A stretch of DNA of 28,098 nt from a virus. Below are positions 1 through 7,442 of the stretch, in pieces. The position numbers and the translations under genes were made by a program. The notes beneath the pieces are model-generated. The model had not been told where the DNA came from. It made no database searches and saw nothing but the letters and a program-made list of their open reading frames with translations. How positions within the stretch are numbered: the first letter of the stretch is position 1; every line of letters starts with the position of its first letter. The DNA lies in the IMG/VR virus record IMGVR_UViG_3300009001_000065, positions 1-28,098 of that record; one strand, 5' to 3'.

Positions 1-672
1 GAGCAATACGAGCAGGAATACGAGTGTTCATTCACCGCAGCGATTATTGGCGCGTATTATGGTAAGCTGCTGAGTGATGCTGACGACAATGGCCGTGTGA
101 CGCGGGTGCCTTATGACCCGGCCTATCCAGTTCATACGGCCTGGGACTTGGGGATTAACGATTCGACAGCCATCTGGTTTGCGCAAGTGTTTCGCGGGGG
201 CGCGGTAAATGTTATTGATTATTACGAGAGTTCTGGCGTTGGTCTCGACCATTATGCAGATATACTCTCAAAGAAAGACTATACGTATGGCGACCACCTC
301 GCTCCTCACGACATTGAGGTCCGTGAGTTGGGCTCGGGTAAAAGCCGCTGGGAAACGGCTTATACGCTGGGAATCAAATTCAGGGTCATCCCAAAAATGA
401 AGGTGGCAGATGGCATTAACGCCGCGCGTATGTTAATACCTAAATGTTACTTTGACCGCGACAACTGCGGCGAAGGTCTTGAGATGCTGAGACAATACCG
501 GCAGGAATGGGATGAGAAGCGTAAATCTTTTAGAGACCATCCGCGCCATGACTACACAAGTCATGCAGCCGATGCCTTTCGCTACCTTGCCGTTGGTTTG
601 GAAAATAGAGAAGTTATGCGCAAGCCTCCGCAGCAAATTGCGCAAATGGATTACAACCCGTTTACGCTATAG
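1..672 (+). CDS. terL: Terminase large subunit, C-terminal part (5' end outside window)
   Basis: The reading frame is open from base 1, so the N-terminal ATPase domain lies upstream of the window. The visible 223 residues are the RNase H-like nuclease domain that cuts concatemeric DNA during packaging. The segment WDLGINDSTAIWF (about residues 47-59 of the visible part) carries the first catalytic Asp. The C-terminal DYTSHAADAFRYLAVGL is the usual terminase ending, with a metal-binding Asp in HAADAF. The stop (670-672) overlaps a Shine-Dalgarno sequence (aggaga) serving the next gene. In T7 the terminase genes lie after the fibre; here terL sits before the portal, as in many non-T7 podoviruses. 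No small terminase subunit is visible in the window. Confidence 0.93.
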   Translation, partial: EQYEQEYECSFTAAIIGAYYGKLLSDADDNGRVTRVPYDPAYPVHTAWDLGINDSTAIWFAQVFRGGAVNVIDYYESSGVGLDHYADILSKKDYTYGDHLAPHDIEVRELGSGKSRWETAYTLGIKFRVIPKMKVADGINAARMLIPKCYFDRDNCGEGLEMLRQYRQEWDEKRKSFRDHPRHDYTSHAADAFRYLAVGLENREVMRKPPQQIAQMDYNPFTL

Positions 673-681
673 GAGAGACTG

Positions 682-1746
682 ATGGGTGGTTCAACAGGTG
701 GTGGTGGCAGCGGCGGCTCTGGACGCCAGCCAGCACCGCGCGAAGACGAGGACAAGCGCCGCGCCCGTGAGCAAGAACGTGCGCAACGCGAAGCTGAACA
801 GAGAGACCGTGAGCGCCGTGAGCGCGAACAGCGTCAACAAGAAAGTGATGATGCTGACGCCCGCCGCGCGGCAGCAGAAAGAAACGAGCAGTTTGGCGTA
901 ACCGCGCGTCAGGTTTCGACAACTCCTCCTCCGGCAGATGCCCCCGATGCTGACAAGCAAAGGGCAGCAGAAATAGAACGTGGGCAGCGCGAGGCAGAAG
1001 AACGCGCTCAAAGGGAGCGCGAAGCGGAACTGGCACGCTCTCTGGCTCCAAAGGGCGACCCATACAGTGACCCACAAAAGGCGCTAGGTGTTCGCACAGA
1101 CGCAACAAGTTTGAGGAATTACAGGGACCGGATGAACGAGGCAGTTCGTCAGGACGGGAAAACCAACATTGTTCAGTCAGACGCAGGGGAGGTTACTGAC
1201 ACACAAGGCAACCCCGTCCTCACAAGACAAGGTGTAGAGCGACAAACTGAATTTCAGCAAGAAGAACTTGAGCGCCTTGTCTCCATGCGTCAGGGCGGCA
1301 AGGGCGATATTGAGCAAGGGAAGCGTGACCTTGCTGAACAAATCATCAAAGAGAAGCTGGCAGCAGACCCGACGCTACCTCCTGGCCTCAAAGCCATCCG
1401 TGAGATTAACCTTAGGAACCAGTTGAAAAACCTTGAGGCGGGCGGCACCCCAACATTCCGCATAGGTGAGGGCGGTGAGTTCGTCACTAGCGGGGTGTTA
1501 CAGCCTGGGGAAGAAGGCACTGGAATTGCCCCAAACATTACCAGTGACCTAGAGACCATGATGGATGAGCGTGAGCAGGAAGAACAACCAACAATCTTGC
1601 AAGCTGAACCTGAGCCAGAGCCCGAAGTCGCTGCAACTGGAACCCTTGGTGTTGCAGCCGCACCTCGCGGCCGTCGTGGCACTCGCGCTAAACGCCCTGG
1701 CGCTGGTGGCACCCTGCTCGAAGGCGGAGGCGTACTCTATGACTGA
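682..1746 (+). CDS. Gly-rich, Arg/Glu-rich coiled-coil virion-region protein of unknown function
   Basis: 354 residues; I do not recognise a catalytic domain. Residues 1-20 are a Gly/Ser linker. Residues 20-75 and about 95-120 are extremely rich in Arg, Glu and Gln (repeats such as REQERAQREAEQRDRERRE) and predict long charged helices or coiled coil. The centre (about 200-260) is mixed helical. The C-terminus has a low-complexity Glu/Pro stretch followed by an Arg/Gly motif (PRGRRGTRAKRPGAGGTLL) resembling the C-terminal motif of the small protein at 2552-2761. The ATG follows an aggaga site with good spacing. The end overlaps the next gene by 8 bases. Its place between terL and portal suggests a head or head-tail assembly role, which is inference only. 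Confidence 0.8.
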   Translation: MGGSTGGGGSGGSGRQPAPREDEDKRRAREQERAQREAEQRDRERREREQRQQESDDADARRAAAERNEQFGVTARQVSTTPPPADAPDADKQRAAEIERGQREAEERAQREREAELARSLAPKGDPYSDPQKALGVRTDATSLRNYRDRMNEAVRQDGKTNIVQSDAGEVTDTQGNPVLTRQGVERQTEFQQEELERLVSMRQGGKGDIEQGKRDLAEQIIKEKLAADPTLPPGLKAIREINLRNQLKNLEAGGTPTFRIGEGGEFVTSGVLQPGEEGTGIAPNITSDLETMMDEREQEEQPTILQAEPEPEPEVAATGTLGVAAAPRGRRGTRAKRPGAGGTLLEGGGVLYD

Positions 1747-2542
1747 GGCCATGCCAACAGTGTTGCCTGAGGCACCGCCTGTGGGTGTAAAAGAAGAGTT
1801 TGAGACGTTTGATGAAAGTTTGGCTCAAATCAAACGCTTTGAAAGCCGTGGCGACCCAAAGAAGTTTAGCACAGACGGTGAGTTTACCGCTGGCAATTAT
1901 CACATTAGCTTGGCCAAGGCTCGTGACCTGTACAGGCAGGACGAGGACAGGTTTTCTTTCTTGGCCAGTTTTGCTGGAGAGGGTGCTGGCACAACACAGC
2001 AAAAACAGTCGTTCGGTCAATTTATGATTGATAACCCTGGTTACGAGCAGGAATTAGCTAACGGCATTGTGGCAGCAAACCGAAACTTTTTGAAAACAAA
2101 GGGCGTTGATTTTAACAATTTACGGGCTAACGAAATCAAAGCGCTAGACTCTAGTCTGTGGAACACAGGCACTAACCAGCCAAAACTGATTAGGAATGTA
2201 ATTGGCTTGAACACAGCAAGGCGCGAGGGGTATAGCTCTGATATCATTGAGGATTTTAGAGTTGCTTCTGCAAGAATGATGAACACCCATTTGCAAAATA
2301 ATGTTGTCAGCCCCGGCCTTGTGAACCGCAGGCTGATGGAGCAAGACCTCTTTCTGTTGGGCGAAATAGATTATAATAAACATAATTACAGCCAGCAGAC
2401 CGCCGCTAAAGCAAAGCAGGCCATCCGAAATAATACTGAGCAGGGTGAGTTTAGTGGCAGTAGGGCGCGAGATTTTTTAAGGGTTGGACAATCCGTGCCT
2501 GAGATTTTGTACGACCGCCCGATGACACCAGCGTTTCCGTAG
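1739..2542 (+). CDS. Divergent GH24 (T4-type) lysozyme-like protein
   Basis: 267 residues starting at the ATG at 1739, which overlaps the stop of the previous gene. An upstream start at 1565 in the same frame is possible but lies deep inside that gene. The N-terminal part matches the T4-lysozyme catalytic spacing: Glu35, Gly47, Thr50, Gly52 and His55 correspond in exact spacing to T4 Glu11, Gly23, Thr26, Gly28 and His31 (FES...STDGEFTAGNYH against DEG...DTEGYYTIGIGH). Downstream, ALDSSLWNTG (135-144) resembles the family's ALVSFxFNxG block, and PGLVNRRLMEQDLFLLG (192-208) matches the family's GLvnRRxxExxLf block. The T4 Asp20 position is Ser44. It may be an endolysin, a virion-associated lysozyme or a catalytically altered relative. 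By family it would cleave peptidoglycan. This is motif reading by eye, not an alignment. Confidence 0.6.
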   Translation: MTEAMPTVLPEAPPVGVKEEFETFDESLAQIKRFESRGDPKKFSTDGEFTAGNYHISLAKARDLYRQDEDRFSFLASFAGEGAGTTQQKQSFGQFMIDNPGYEQELANGIVAANRNFLKTKGVDFNNLRANEIKALDSSLWNTGTNQPKLIRNVIGLNTARREGYSSDIIEDFRVASARMMNTHLQNNVVSPGLVNRRLMEQDLFLLGEIDYNKHNYSQQTAAKAKQAIRNNTEQGEFSGSRARDFLRVGQSVPEILYDRPMTPAFP

Positions 2543-2551
2543 GAGATAAAG

Positions 2552-2761
2552 ATGAGCTTTCTAGCACCGTCTGCACCACCACCACCACCACCTCCTCCGC
2601 CACCTCCGCCTGAGCCTGACCTCGGTCGCGCCCGTGCTATGGCAGAAGAGGCAGAACTTGAGGCTCGTGGCCGTCGCAAGGGGCGCGGCTCAACCATTGT
2701 TGCCGGTGCGCTTGGCCAAACTGTCCAGCCCACTGACGGCAAACCAACTTTGATGGGTTAA
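2552..2761 (+). CDS. Small polyproline protein with C-terminal Arg/Gly motif
   Basis: 69 residues. After MSFLAPSA comes a run of 12 consecutive prolines, partly encoded by five CCA codons in tandem. Then comes a short charged helix (about 25-40), then RGRRKGRGSTIVAGALG (about 39-55), ending KPTLMG. Short proteins with an R-R-x-G-R-x-S-T-I-x-x-G motif next to portal genes are common in podoviruses; their function is not known to me. An aggagataaag site precedes the ATG and overlaps the previous stop. The next gene (portal) begins 2 bases after the stop. The proline run would be expected to need elongation factor EF-P for efficient translation. Confidence 0.75.
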   Translation: MSFLAPSAPPPPPPPPPPPPEPDLGRARAMAEEAELEARGRRKGRGSTIVAGALGQTVQPTDGKPTLMG

Positions 2762-2763
2762 GC

Positions 2764-4353
2764 ATGGCACAGGAAGCAGCACCGTTACTCAAGAGATTTG
2801 ATTCTCTTAAAAGCCGCCGGGATAACTGGGACACCCATTATCAGGAACTGGCTGACTATATGCTCCCGCGTAAAGCGGACATCGTGAAGAAGCGCTCTCG
2901 CGGTGAAAAGCGTATGGAGTTGATTTACGACGGCACTGCACTCCAGTCCATCGACCTTATGGCTGCTTTCCTGCATGGCATGCTGACCAGCGGGGCTTCC
3001 CCTTGGTTCCATTTGGACGTGAAAAACGAGCAGCTTAACCGTGACGATGATGTGCGCGAGTGGCTGCAAGACACCAGCATGCGTATGATGCAGGCGTTTC
3101 AGCGCTCCAACTTTGAGACTGAAATCCACGAAGCCTACGTAGACCTTGTGGTCTTTGGCACAGCTTGCATGTTCACAGAGATGGACCGTGACAAGCTGCG
3201 GTTCAGCACCCGGCACATCTCTGAATACTACGTTTCAGAAGACCAGTACGGCATGGTCAACACCGTGTTCCGTATGTACAAATCCACAGCAGCGCAGGCT
3301 GTTGAGCGCTTTGGCTTTGATAACGTCGGCACCTTCATCCAGAAGACCTTTGAGAAAAGACCTGACGAGGAAGTCGAGATTCTGCATGCGGTTTTGCCGC
3401 GACTTTCACGAGATGTTACAAAACGTGACAATCTCAACATGCCCTTTATGTCAGTCTATGTGTGCAAGAACACAGGCATGATTATTAGCGAGGGTGGCTT
3501 TGAAGAACTGCCCTATGTTGTGCCGCGCTTCCTGAAAGCTACCGGCGAAGTGATGGGACGCAGCCCGGCCATGACAGCGCTGCCTGACGTTAAGATGTTG
3601 AATCTTATGTCAAAAACCATCATCCAAGCGGCTCAGAAGCAGATTGACCCGCCGCTGCTGGTGCCTGATGACGGCTTTCTGCTGCCTATCCGCACCCAGC
3701 CTGGTGGCCTCAACTTCTTCCGCGCTGGCACACGCGAGACGATTACGCCGCTGAACACTGGCGCAAACATTCCGATTGGCCTGAACATGGAAGAGCAGCG
3801 CCGTGCGGCTATCCGTCAGGCGTTTTATGTTGACCAGATTCTGACTGCTGGCTCCCCGCAGATGACTGCGACCGAGGTTATTCAGCGTCAGGAAGAGCGC
3901 ATGCGCGTCATTGGCCCGGTTCTTGGCCGTCTGATGAACGAGTTGCTTCGCCCGCTGATTGACCGGGTGTTCGCACTAATGCTGCGCAACGACATGCTTG
4001 CCACCCCGCCGGAGGTTCTTCAAGGGATGGATATTGATATTGAGTATGTGTCGCCGCTGGCACGGGCTCAGAAATCGAGCAGCCTGAACAACACAATGCG
4101 GGCTCTTGAAATCCTGCTACCGCTGGCTCAAAGCCTGCCGGTTGGCGACCACATCGACCCTGACGGTCTGGTGCAGCATGTGACAGACTCCCTTGGTGTT
4201 CCGAAGACTACGCTCAAGTCGCAGCGTGAAGTTGACGAGACACGGCAAGCGCGGGCGCAGGCAGAGGCAGAAGCCATGCAGCGCCAGCGTGACCAAGAGG
4301 ATGTTTACACCACAGCGCAAGCTGCACAGGCAGTCAGGATGGTACAGTCGTGA
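2764..4353 (+). CDS. Portal (head-to-tail connector) protein, T7 gp8-like
   Basis: 529 residues, the normal length for the T7-type head-tail connector family. The N-terminus (LLKRFDSLKSRRDNWDTHYQ, then ELADYMLPRK) and IYDGTALQSIDLMAAFLHGMLTSGASPWF (about 57-85) are hallmark blocks. The middle has PFMSVYVCKNTGMIISEGGF and RSPAMTALPDVKMLN. The C-terminal part (TATEVIQRQEERMRVIGPVLGRL) is the long helix lining the portal channel. It forms the dodecameric ring at one vertex of the capsid, through which DNA is packaged and ejected. The last ~35 residues are a Gln/Ala/Glu-rich tail. The stop overlaps the GTG start of the next gene. Confidence 0.95.
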   Translation: MAQEAAPLLKRFDSLKSRRDNWDTHYQELADYMLPRKADIVKKRSRGEKRMELIYDGTALQSIDLMAAFLHGMLTSGASPWFHLDVKNEQLNRDDDVREWLQDTSMRMMQAFQRSNFETEIHEAYVDLVVFGTACMFTEMDRDKLRFSTRHISEYYVSEDQYGMVNTVFRMYKSTAAQAVERFGFDNVGTFIQKTFEKRPDEEVEILHAVLPRLSRDVTKRDNLNMPFMSVYVCKNTGMIISEGGFEELPYVVPRFLKATGEVMGRSPAMTALPDVKMLNLMSKTIIQAAQKQIDPPLLVPDDGFLLPIRTQPGGLNFFRAGTRETITPLNTGANIPIGLNMEEQRRAAIRQAFYVDQILTAGSPQMTATEVIQRQEERMRVIGPVLGRLMNELLRPLIDRVFALMLRNDMLATPPEVLQGMDIDIEYVSPLARAQKSSSLNNTMRALEILLPLAQSLPVGDHIDPDGLVQHVTDSLGVPKTTLKSQREVDETRQARAQAEAEAMQRQRDQEDVYTTAQAAQAVRMVQS

Positions 4354-4550
4354 AGGACATCGAAAAGCTAAAGCATATGTATACCGAGACCTTTGGCAGC
4401 GAAGCTGGGCAAAAGGTTCTCAGAGACCTCGAGGCACGTTCAAACTGGCGGGCCTTGAGCTATGTGGCGGGTGACCCCAATGCCACAGCCTTTGAAGAGG
4501 GCAAACGTGCCGTTCTTCTTCACATTCACAACATGATGACACAGGAGTAA
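4350..4550 (+). CDS. Bbp19-like small structural-region protein
   Basis: 66 residues beginning at GTG 4350, overlapping the portal stop by 4 bases (GTGA), so translation is probably coupled. The pattern F-G-S-E-A-G-Q-K-V-L-R-D-L, then FEEGKRAVLLHIHNMM, fits the family of small phage proteins related to Bordetella phage BPP-1 Bbp19. These are usually found beside the portal and capsid genes; the biochemical function is unknown to me. The scaffold ATG follows 2 bases after its stop. Confidence 0.75.
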   Translation: MKDIEKLKHMYTETFGSEAGQKVLRDLEARSNWRALSYVAGDPNATAFEEGKRAVLLHIHNMMTQE

Positions 4551-4552
4551 CT

Positions 4553-5401
4553 ATGTCAGAGGAAGCTATCGAACAGGTAGCCCAGTCTGAGCCAACTGTG
4601 CTGGAAACACCGGCAGAGACGGCCCAAGGCGGGTCTGGTAACGATTTCTTGCAAATGGTGCCGGAGGAATTGAGAGAGCATCCAAGCCTCTCCCCAATCA
4701 AAGACGTTGAGAACCTCGCGAGGTCTTACGTTAATGCGCAGCGCCTGATTGGTGCTGATAAGATTCCAGTCCCCGTAAACCCAACCGACGAGGATTTGGA
4801 CAATATTTACAACAGGTTAGGCAGACCAGAGTCCGTCGATGGCTACGAGATTGCTGTCGATGGCAATATTGTCACAGAGGATGTCGCCAAGTCTTACGCT
4901 GACATAGCGCATAAACTGCGCCTGACGCCGGACCAAGCTAACGGCATTATGGACTATTATCGCAGTATGGCCTCACAAGCCTCTGAGATGACAACAGAAG
5001 CTGAGACACAACAGCGCAGCCAGACCGAGATGGCGCTTCGCAAGGAGTGGGGCGATGACTTTGATGCCCGCATTGAAGATGCTGGCAAAATTGCACAGCA
5101 GTTTGGTGGCGGTGAGTTGCTTGAGATGAAGCTGGCAGATGGCACAAAAGTCGGGAATCATCCTGATTTTATTAAGGCATTTGCAAAAATTGCTGAGTTC
5201 AGGCAAAGTGTGACCAGTGAAGACACGGTATCTGATGCTCCTAGCAGCAGCATGATGACCCGTCAGTCAGCGCAGCAAGAGATTGATGCGATTATGAATG
5301 ACAAGTCACATGCGTATTGGGACCGTAAGAACGTGATTGGTCGCCAAGCGGCCATTGAGCGTGTACAAGATTTGATGGGCGTTCTGCATGGAACAGGATG
5401 A
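4553..5401 (+). CDS. Scaffolding / capsid assembly protein
   Basis: 282 residues, acidic, with no obvious globular catalytic domain. It lies immediately upstream of the major capsid gene, the standard scaffold position. Recognisable features are a short acidic N-terminus, then SPIKDVENLARSYVNAQRLI (about 46-65), which is a common opening of T7-type capsid assembly proteins, then IPVPVNPTDEDLDNIYNRLG. The rest is Gln/Ala/Glu-rich helix with a basic C-terminal helix (RKNVIGRQAAIERVQDLMG), which in scaffolds usually docks on the coat protein. It would be removed during maturation. It overlaps the next small ORF by 14 bases. Confidence 0.85.
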   Translation: MSEEAIEQVAQSEPTVLETPAETAQGGSGNDFLQMVPEELREHPSLSPIKDVENLARSYVNAQRLIGADKIPVPVNPTDEDLDNIYNRLGRPESVDGYEIAVDGNIVTEDVAKSYADIAHKLRLTPDQANGIMDYYRSMASQASEMTTEAETQQRSQTEMALRKEWGDDFDARIEDAGKIAQQFGGGELLEMKLADGTKVGNHPDFIKAFAKIAEFRQSVTSEDTVSDAPSSSMMTRQSAQQEIDAIMNDKSHAYWDRKNVIGRQAAIERVQDLMGVLHGTG

Positions 5402-5630
5402 TTTGGTCCATGTGCGCCTTGAGTGTTTACGTTACGCGATTGAGTTTGGAACCGCGCGTGATGTAGTCGAACCGGCCCGACTCGCAGATAAATACTACGA
5501 GTGGGTCATGCAGGGTAGCGAGGAAACTCGTCCTGCCGACAACCGGAAAGACGGTGGCCGCAAGCAGGCTCGAAAAGCTAGGAGTGTCCGAGAGGGTAGC
5601 ACACCGGAATCTAGTGCAACCATGACGTAG
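5388..5630 (+). CDS. Small protein of unknown function between scaffold and capsid
   Basis: 80 residues, ATG at 5388 inside the end of the scaffold gene in another frame. Residues 5-45 look helical (LVHVRLECLRYAIEFGTARD, then LADKYYEWVMQG) and resemble short phage proteins with a single helical domain. The last ~35 residues are basic and Ser/Thr-rich, probably disordered. It fills the gap to the capsid gene, leaves 13 bases with a strong aaggagag site, and has no overlapping competitor. I cannot assign a function. Confidence 0.7.
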   Translation: MEQDDLVHVRLECLRYAIEFGTARDVVEPARLADKYYEWVMQGSEETRPADNRKDGGRKQARKARSVREGSTPESSATMT

Positions 5631-5643
5631 AAGGAGAGACAGG

Positions 5644-6537
5644 ATGTCTACTCAAGTCACTACGGCATTTGTACAACAGTATTCTGCGAATGTGCAGATG
5701 CTTGCACAGCAGATGGGTTCCCGTCTGCGTGATACTGTGCGCATCGAGAATGTTGTTGGTAAAAATGCCTTTATCGACCAAGTTGGTGTAGCGACCGCGC
5801 AACTGCGGACTACTCGTCACGCCGACACCCCTCAGATGGATACGCCACATGCGCGTCGTCGCCTGAGCCTCGCATCGTATGAGTACGCCGACCTTATCGA
5901 CGACCAAGACAAGGTTCGTATGCTCATCGACCCAACCTCGTCCTACGCTCAGGCAGCAGCCGCTGCTATGGGTCGTGCCATGGACGATGTTATCATCACT
6001 GCATTTGACGCTGCTGCCAACACTGGCGAAACCGGCTCGACCTCGACCGCTTTCGACACCAACCAGGATGTTGCAGTTTCTGTCGGTGGTGCTGACACCA
6101 ACATGAACCTGACCAAGCTGCGCGAAGCCAAGCGTCTGCTGGATGCGGCTGATGTTGACCCTTCGATTCCTCGCTACATCGTAATGGGCCCAAGCCAAAT
6201 CCATGCACTGCTTGCTGACACCAGCGTCACCTCTGCCGACTTCAACACTGTGAAGGCTCTGGTCCAGGGTGAAATCAATCAGTTCATGGGCTTCAACTTC
6301 ATCATGTCGAACCGCCTGTCGGTTGATGCCAACAACGTCCGTACTTGCTTTGCTTGGGCAGAGGAAGGTCTGGCGCTGGGCATCGGCAAAGACGTATCGG
6401 CTCGGATTGATGAGCGTGCAGACAAGGGTTACGCAACCCAGGTCTACTACTGCATGGACATCGGCGCTACACGGATGCAAGAGAACATGGTTGTTCGCAT
6501 CAAGTGTGACGAAGATGACCTTGACGGCGCAGCGTAA
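5644..6537 (+). CDS. Major capsid protein
   Basis: 297 residues, preceded by a very strong ribosome-binding site (aaggagagacagg). The order scaffold then this gene, the Ala-rich spine-helix region (SYAQAAAAAMGRAMDDVIITAF, about 100-121) and the C-terminal strand region (ATRMQENMVVRIKCDE) fit an HK97-fold coat protein of the type seen in podoviruses with T7-like tails. The N-terminal arm contains NVVGKNAFIDQVG, typical of this coat family. About 415 copies would build a T=7 shell; that number is family knowledge, not visible here. A 333-residue open frame on the other strand over this gene is a codon-bias shadow. Confidence 0.9.
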   Translation: MSTQVTTAFVQQYSANVQMLAQQMGSRLRDTVRIENVVGKNAFIDQVGVATAQLRTTRHADTPQMDTPHARRRLSLASYEYADLIDDQDKVRMLIDPTSSYAQAAAAAMGRAMDDVIITAFDAAANTGETGSTSTAFDTNQDVAVSVGGADTNMNLTKLREAKRLLDAADVDPSIPRYIVMGPSQIHALLADTSVTSADFNTVKALVQGEINQFMGFNFIMSNRLSVDANNVRTCFAWAEEGLALGIGKDVSARIDERADKGYATQVYYCMDIGATRMQENMVVRIKCDEDDLDGAA

Positions 6538-6550
6538 GGGAGATTGAGAG

Positions 6551-7030
6551 ATGACGACAAAAAACTCTGACCTCATTGCCAACCTTGAGGCACTCCCGCA
6601 AGTTGCTAACAACGCATCTGAGCTTGGCGGACGTGTCCGTATTGCTCAGGGCAACGTAGCACTTGCCGCTGGTGACAGCACCGATGACGACATCGTAATG
6701 CTGGCACCTGTACCAACCCATGCGACCCTTGTGTCCGTCCGCGTAGGTTCTGACAACCTTGGCGGCACTTGCACCTACAACGTTGGTTTCTACACCAACG
6801 ACGGTGTGGTTGTGGACGAAGACGCGCTGGCAACCAGTGTTGCCGACGCGGCTGGTGTGGCCGAGCTTCGCTATGAAGTTCTGGACCTGAACACCACTGG
6901 TCAACAGGTTTGGGAGCTTGCAGGGCAAAGCTCTGACCCAAGCGACGTGTACTACATCGCTGCAACGTTCAATGCTACCGGCGGTTCCGCTGGTGACATG
7001 GCGTTCATCATTGAGTACGTCGTAGACTAA
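6551..7030 (+). CDS. Probable capsid decoration / head structural protein
   Basis: 159 residues directly after the major capsid gene, with a gggag site before the ATG. It is Gly/Ala/Val/Asp-rich with alternating short hydrophobic stretches (VTYNVGFYTND-like segments, DVYYIAATFNATGG), predicting a beta-sandwich. This fits phage head decoration or fibre proteins. Codon use matches the capsid gene, suggesting high expression. The assignment rests on position and composition. An intrinsic terminator follows, so capsid and this gene would be the last highly transcribed genes of the head operon. Confidence 0.65.
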   Translation: MTTKNSDLIANLEALPQVANNASELGGRVRIAQGNVALAAGDSTDDDIVMLAPVPTHATLVSVRVGSDNLGGTCTYNVGFYTNDGVVVDEDALATSVADAAGVAELRYEVLDLNTTGQQVWELAGQSSDPSDVYYIAATFNATGGSAGDMAFIIEYVVD

Positions 7031-7036
7031 CCAGTT

Positions 7037-7067
7037 AAGGGGGGCGGCTTGAAACCGCCCTCCTTTC
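7037..7067 (+). terminator. Intrinsic terminator after the head genes
   Basis: An 11-bp stem (7037-7047 with 7055-7065, arms aaggggggcgg and ccgccctcctt, one G-T wobble) closes a 7-base loop and is followed by a short T run (7064-7066). It sits 6 bases after the stop of the decoration gene. The T run is short, so termination may be partial, as with the T7 terminator after gene 10. Confidence 0.75.
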
Positions 7068-7091
7068 ACTCCTGCTCCGGGGGATAGACGG

Positions 7092-7442
7092 GTGGAGTAC
7101 AACAGGGACTTCCGGTACGACCTCAAGGTAGGTCAAATGGCGGAAAGTTGGCTTGCTGACGTACTGCAAAACCGAACTATCGAAATAAAGAGAGACTTCA
7201 AGGCTTCACGAACCGGCAGGGTGTTTGTGGAGTTTTTTTCTAGGGGGAAGCCGTCAGGCATAGACACGACCGAAGCAGACTTCTGGGCATTTATCATTGA
7301 CGGCGAAACTGTGGTAATATTGCCCACGGCACGGCTCAAAGAGCTTGTGCAGGAAGCCAAGGACGAAGGCAAGATTTGGAAGGGCGGAGACTCTAATACG
7401 AGCCAAGGCGTCCTCATAGATTTGGAAAGGTTAGTAAAGTAA
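7092..7442 (+). CDS. Small PD-(D/E)XK nuclease-like protein
   Basis: 116 residues from GTG 7092, preceded by cgggggat. The N-terminal helix has Glu18 (GQMAESWL), followed by IEIKRD (residues 30-35) and VFVEF with Glu47. Then comes PSGIDTTEADFWAFII (54-69) and a GGDSNTSQG segment. This layout matches the restriction-endonuclease-like fold seen in small phage nucleases and Holliday-junction-resolvase-like proteins. The acidic residues and Lys33 are candidate metal and catalytic residues. It lies between the head terminator and the tail genes, and its TAA overlaps the ATG of the tail gene. The substrate is unknown; a role in DNA processing at packaging or entry is inference. Confidence 0.6.
   Translation: MEYNRDFRYDLKVGQMAESWLADVLQNRTIEIKRDFKASRTGRVFVEFFSRGKPSGIDTTEADFWAFIIDGETVVILPTARLKELVQEAKDEGKIWKGGDSNTSQGVLIDLERLVK

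Noticed and set aside
1565-1738. Upstream extension of the lysozyme-like gene
   Set aside because: It would overlap the previous gene by over 170 bases. The extension shows the low-complexity composition of that gene out of frame, and ATG 1739 gives the normal short overlap.
5611-6612. 333-residue open frame on the minus strand
   Set aside because: Lies exactly over the major capsid gene, whose strong ribosome-binding site, family motifs and position are clear. The opposite frame has no such support and arises from codon bias.
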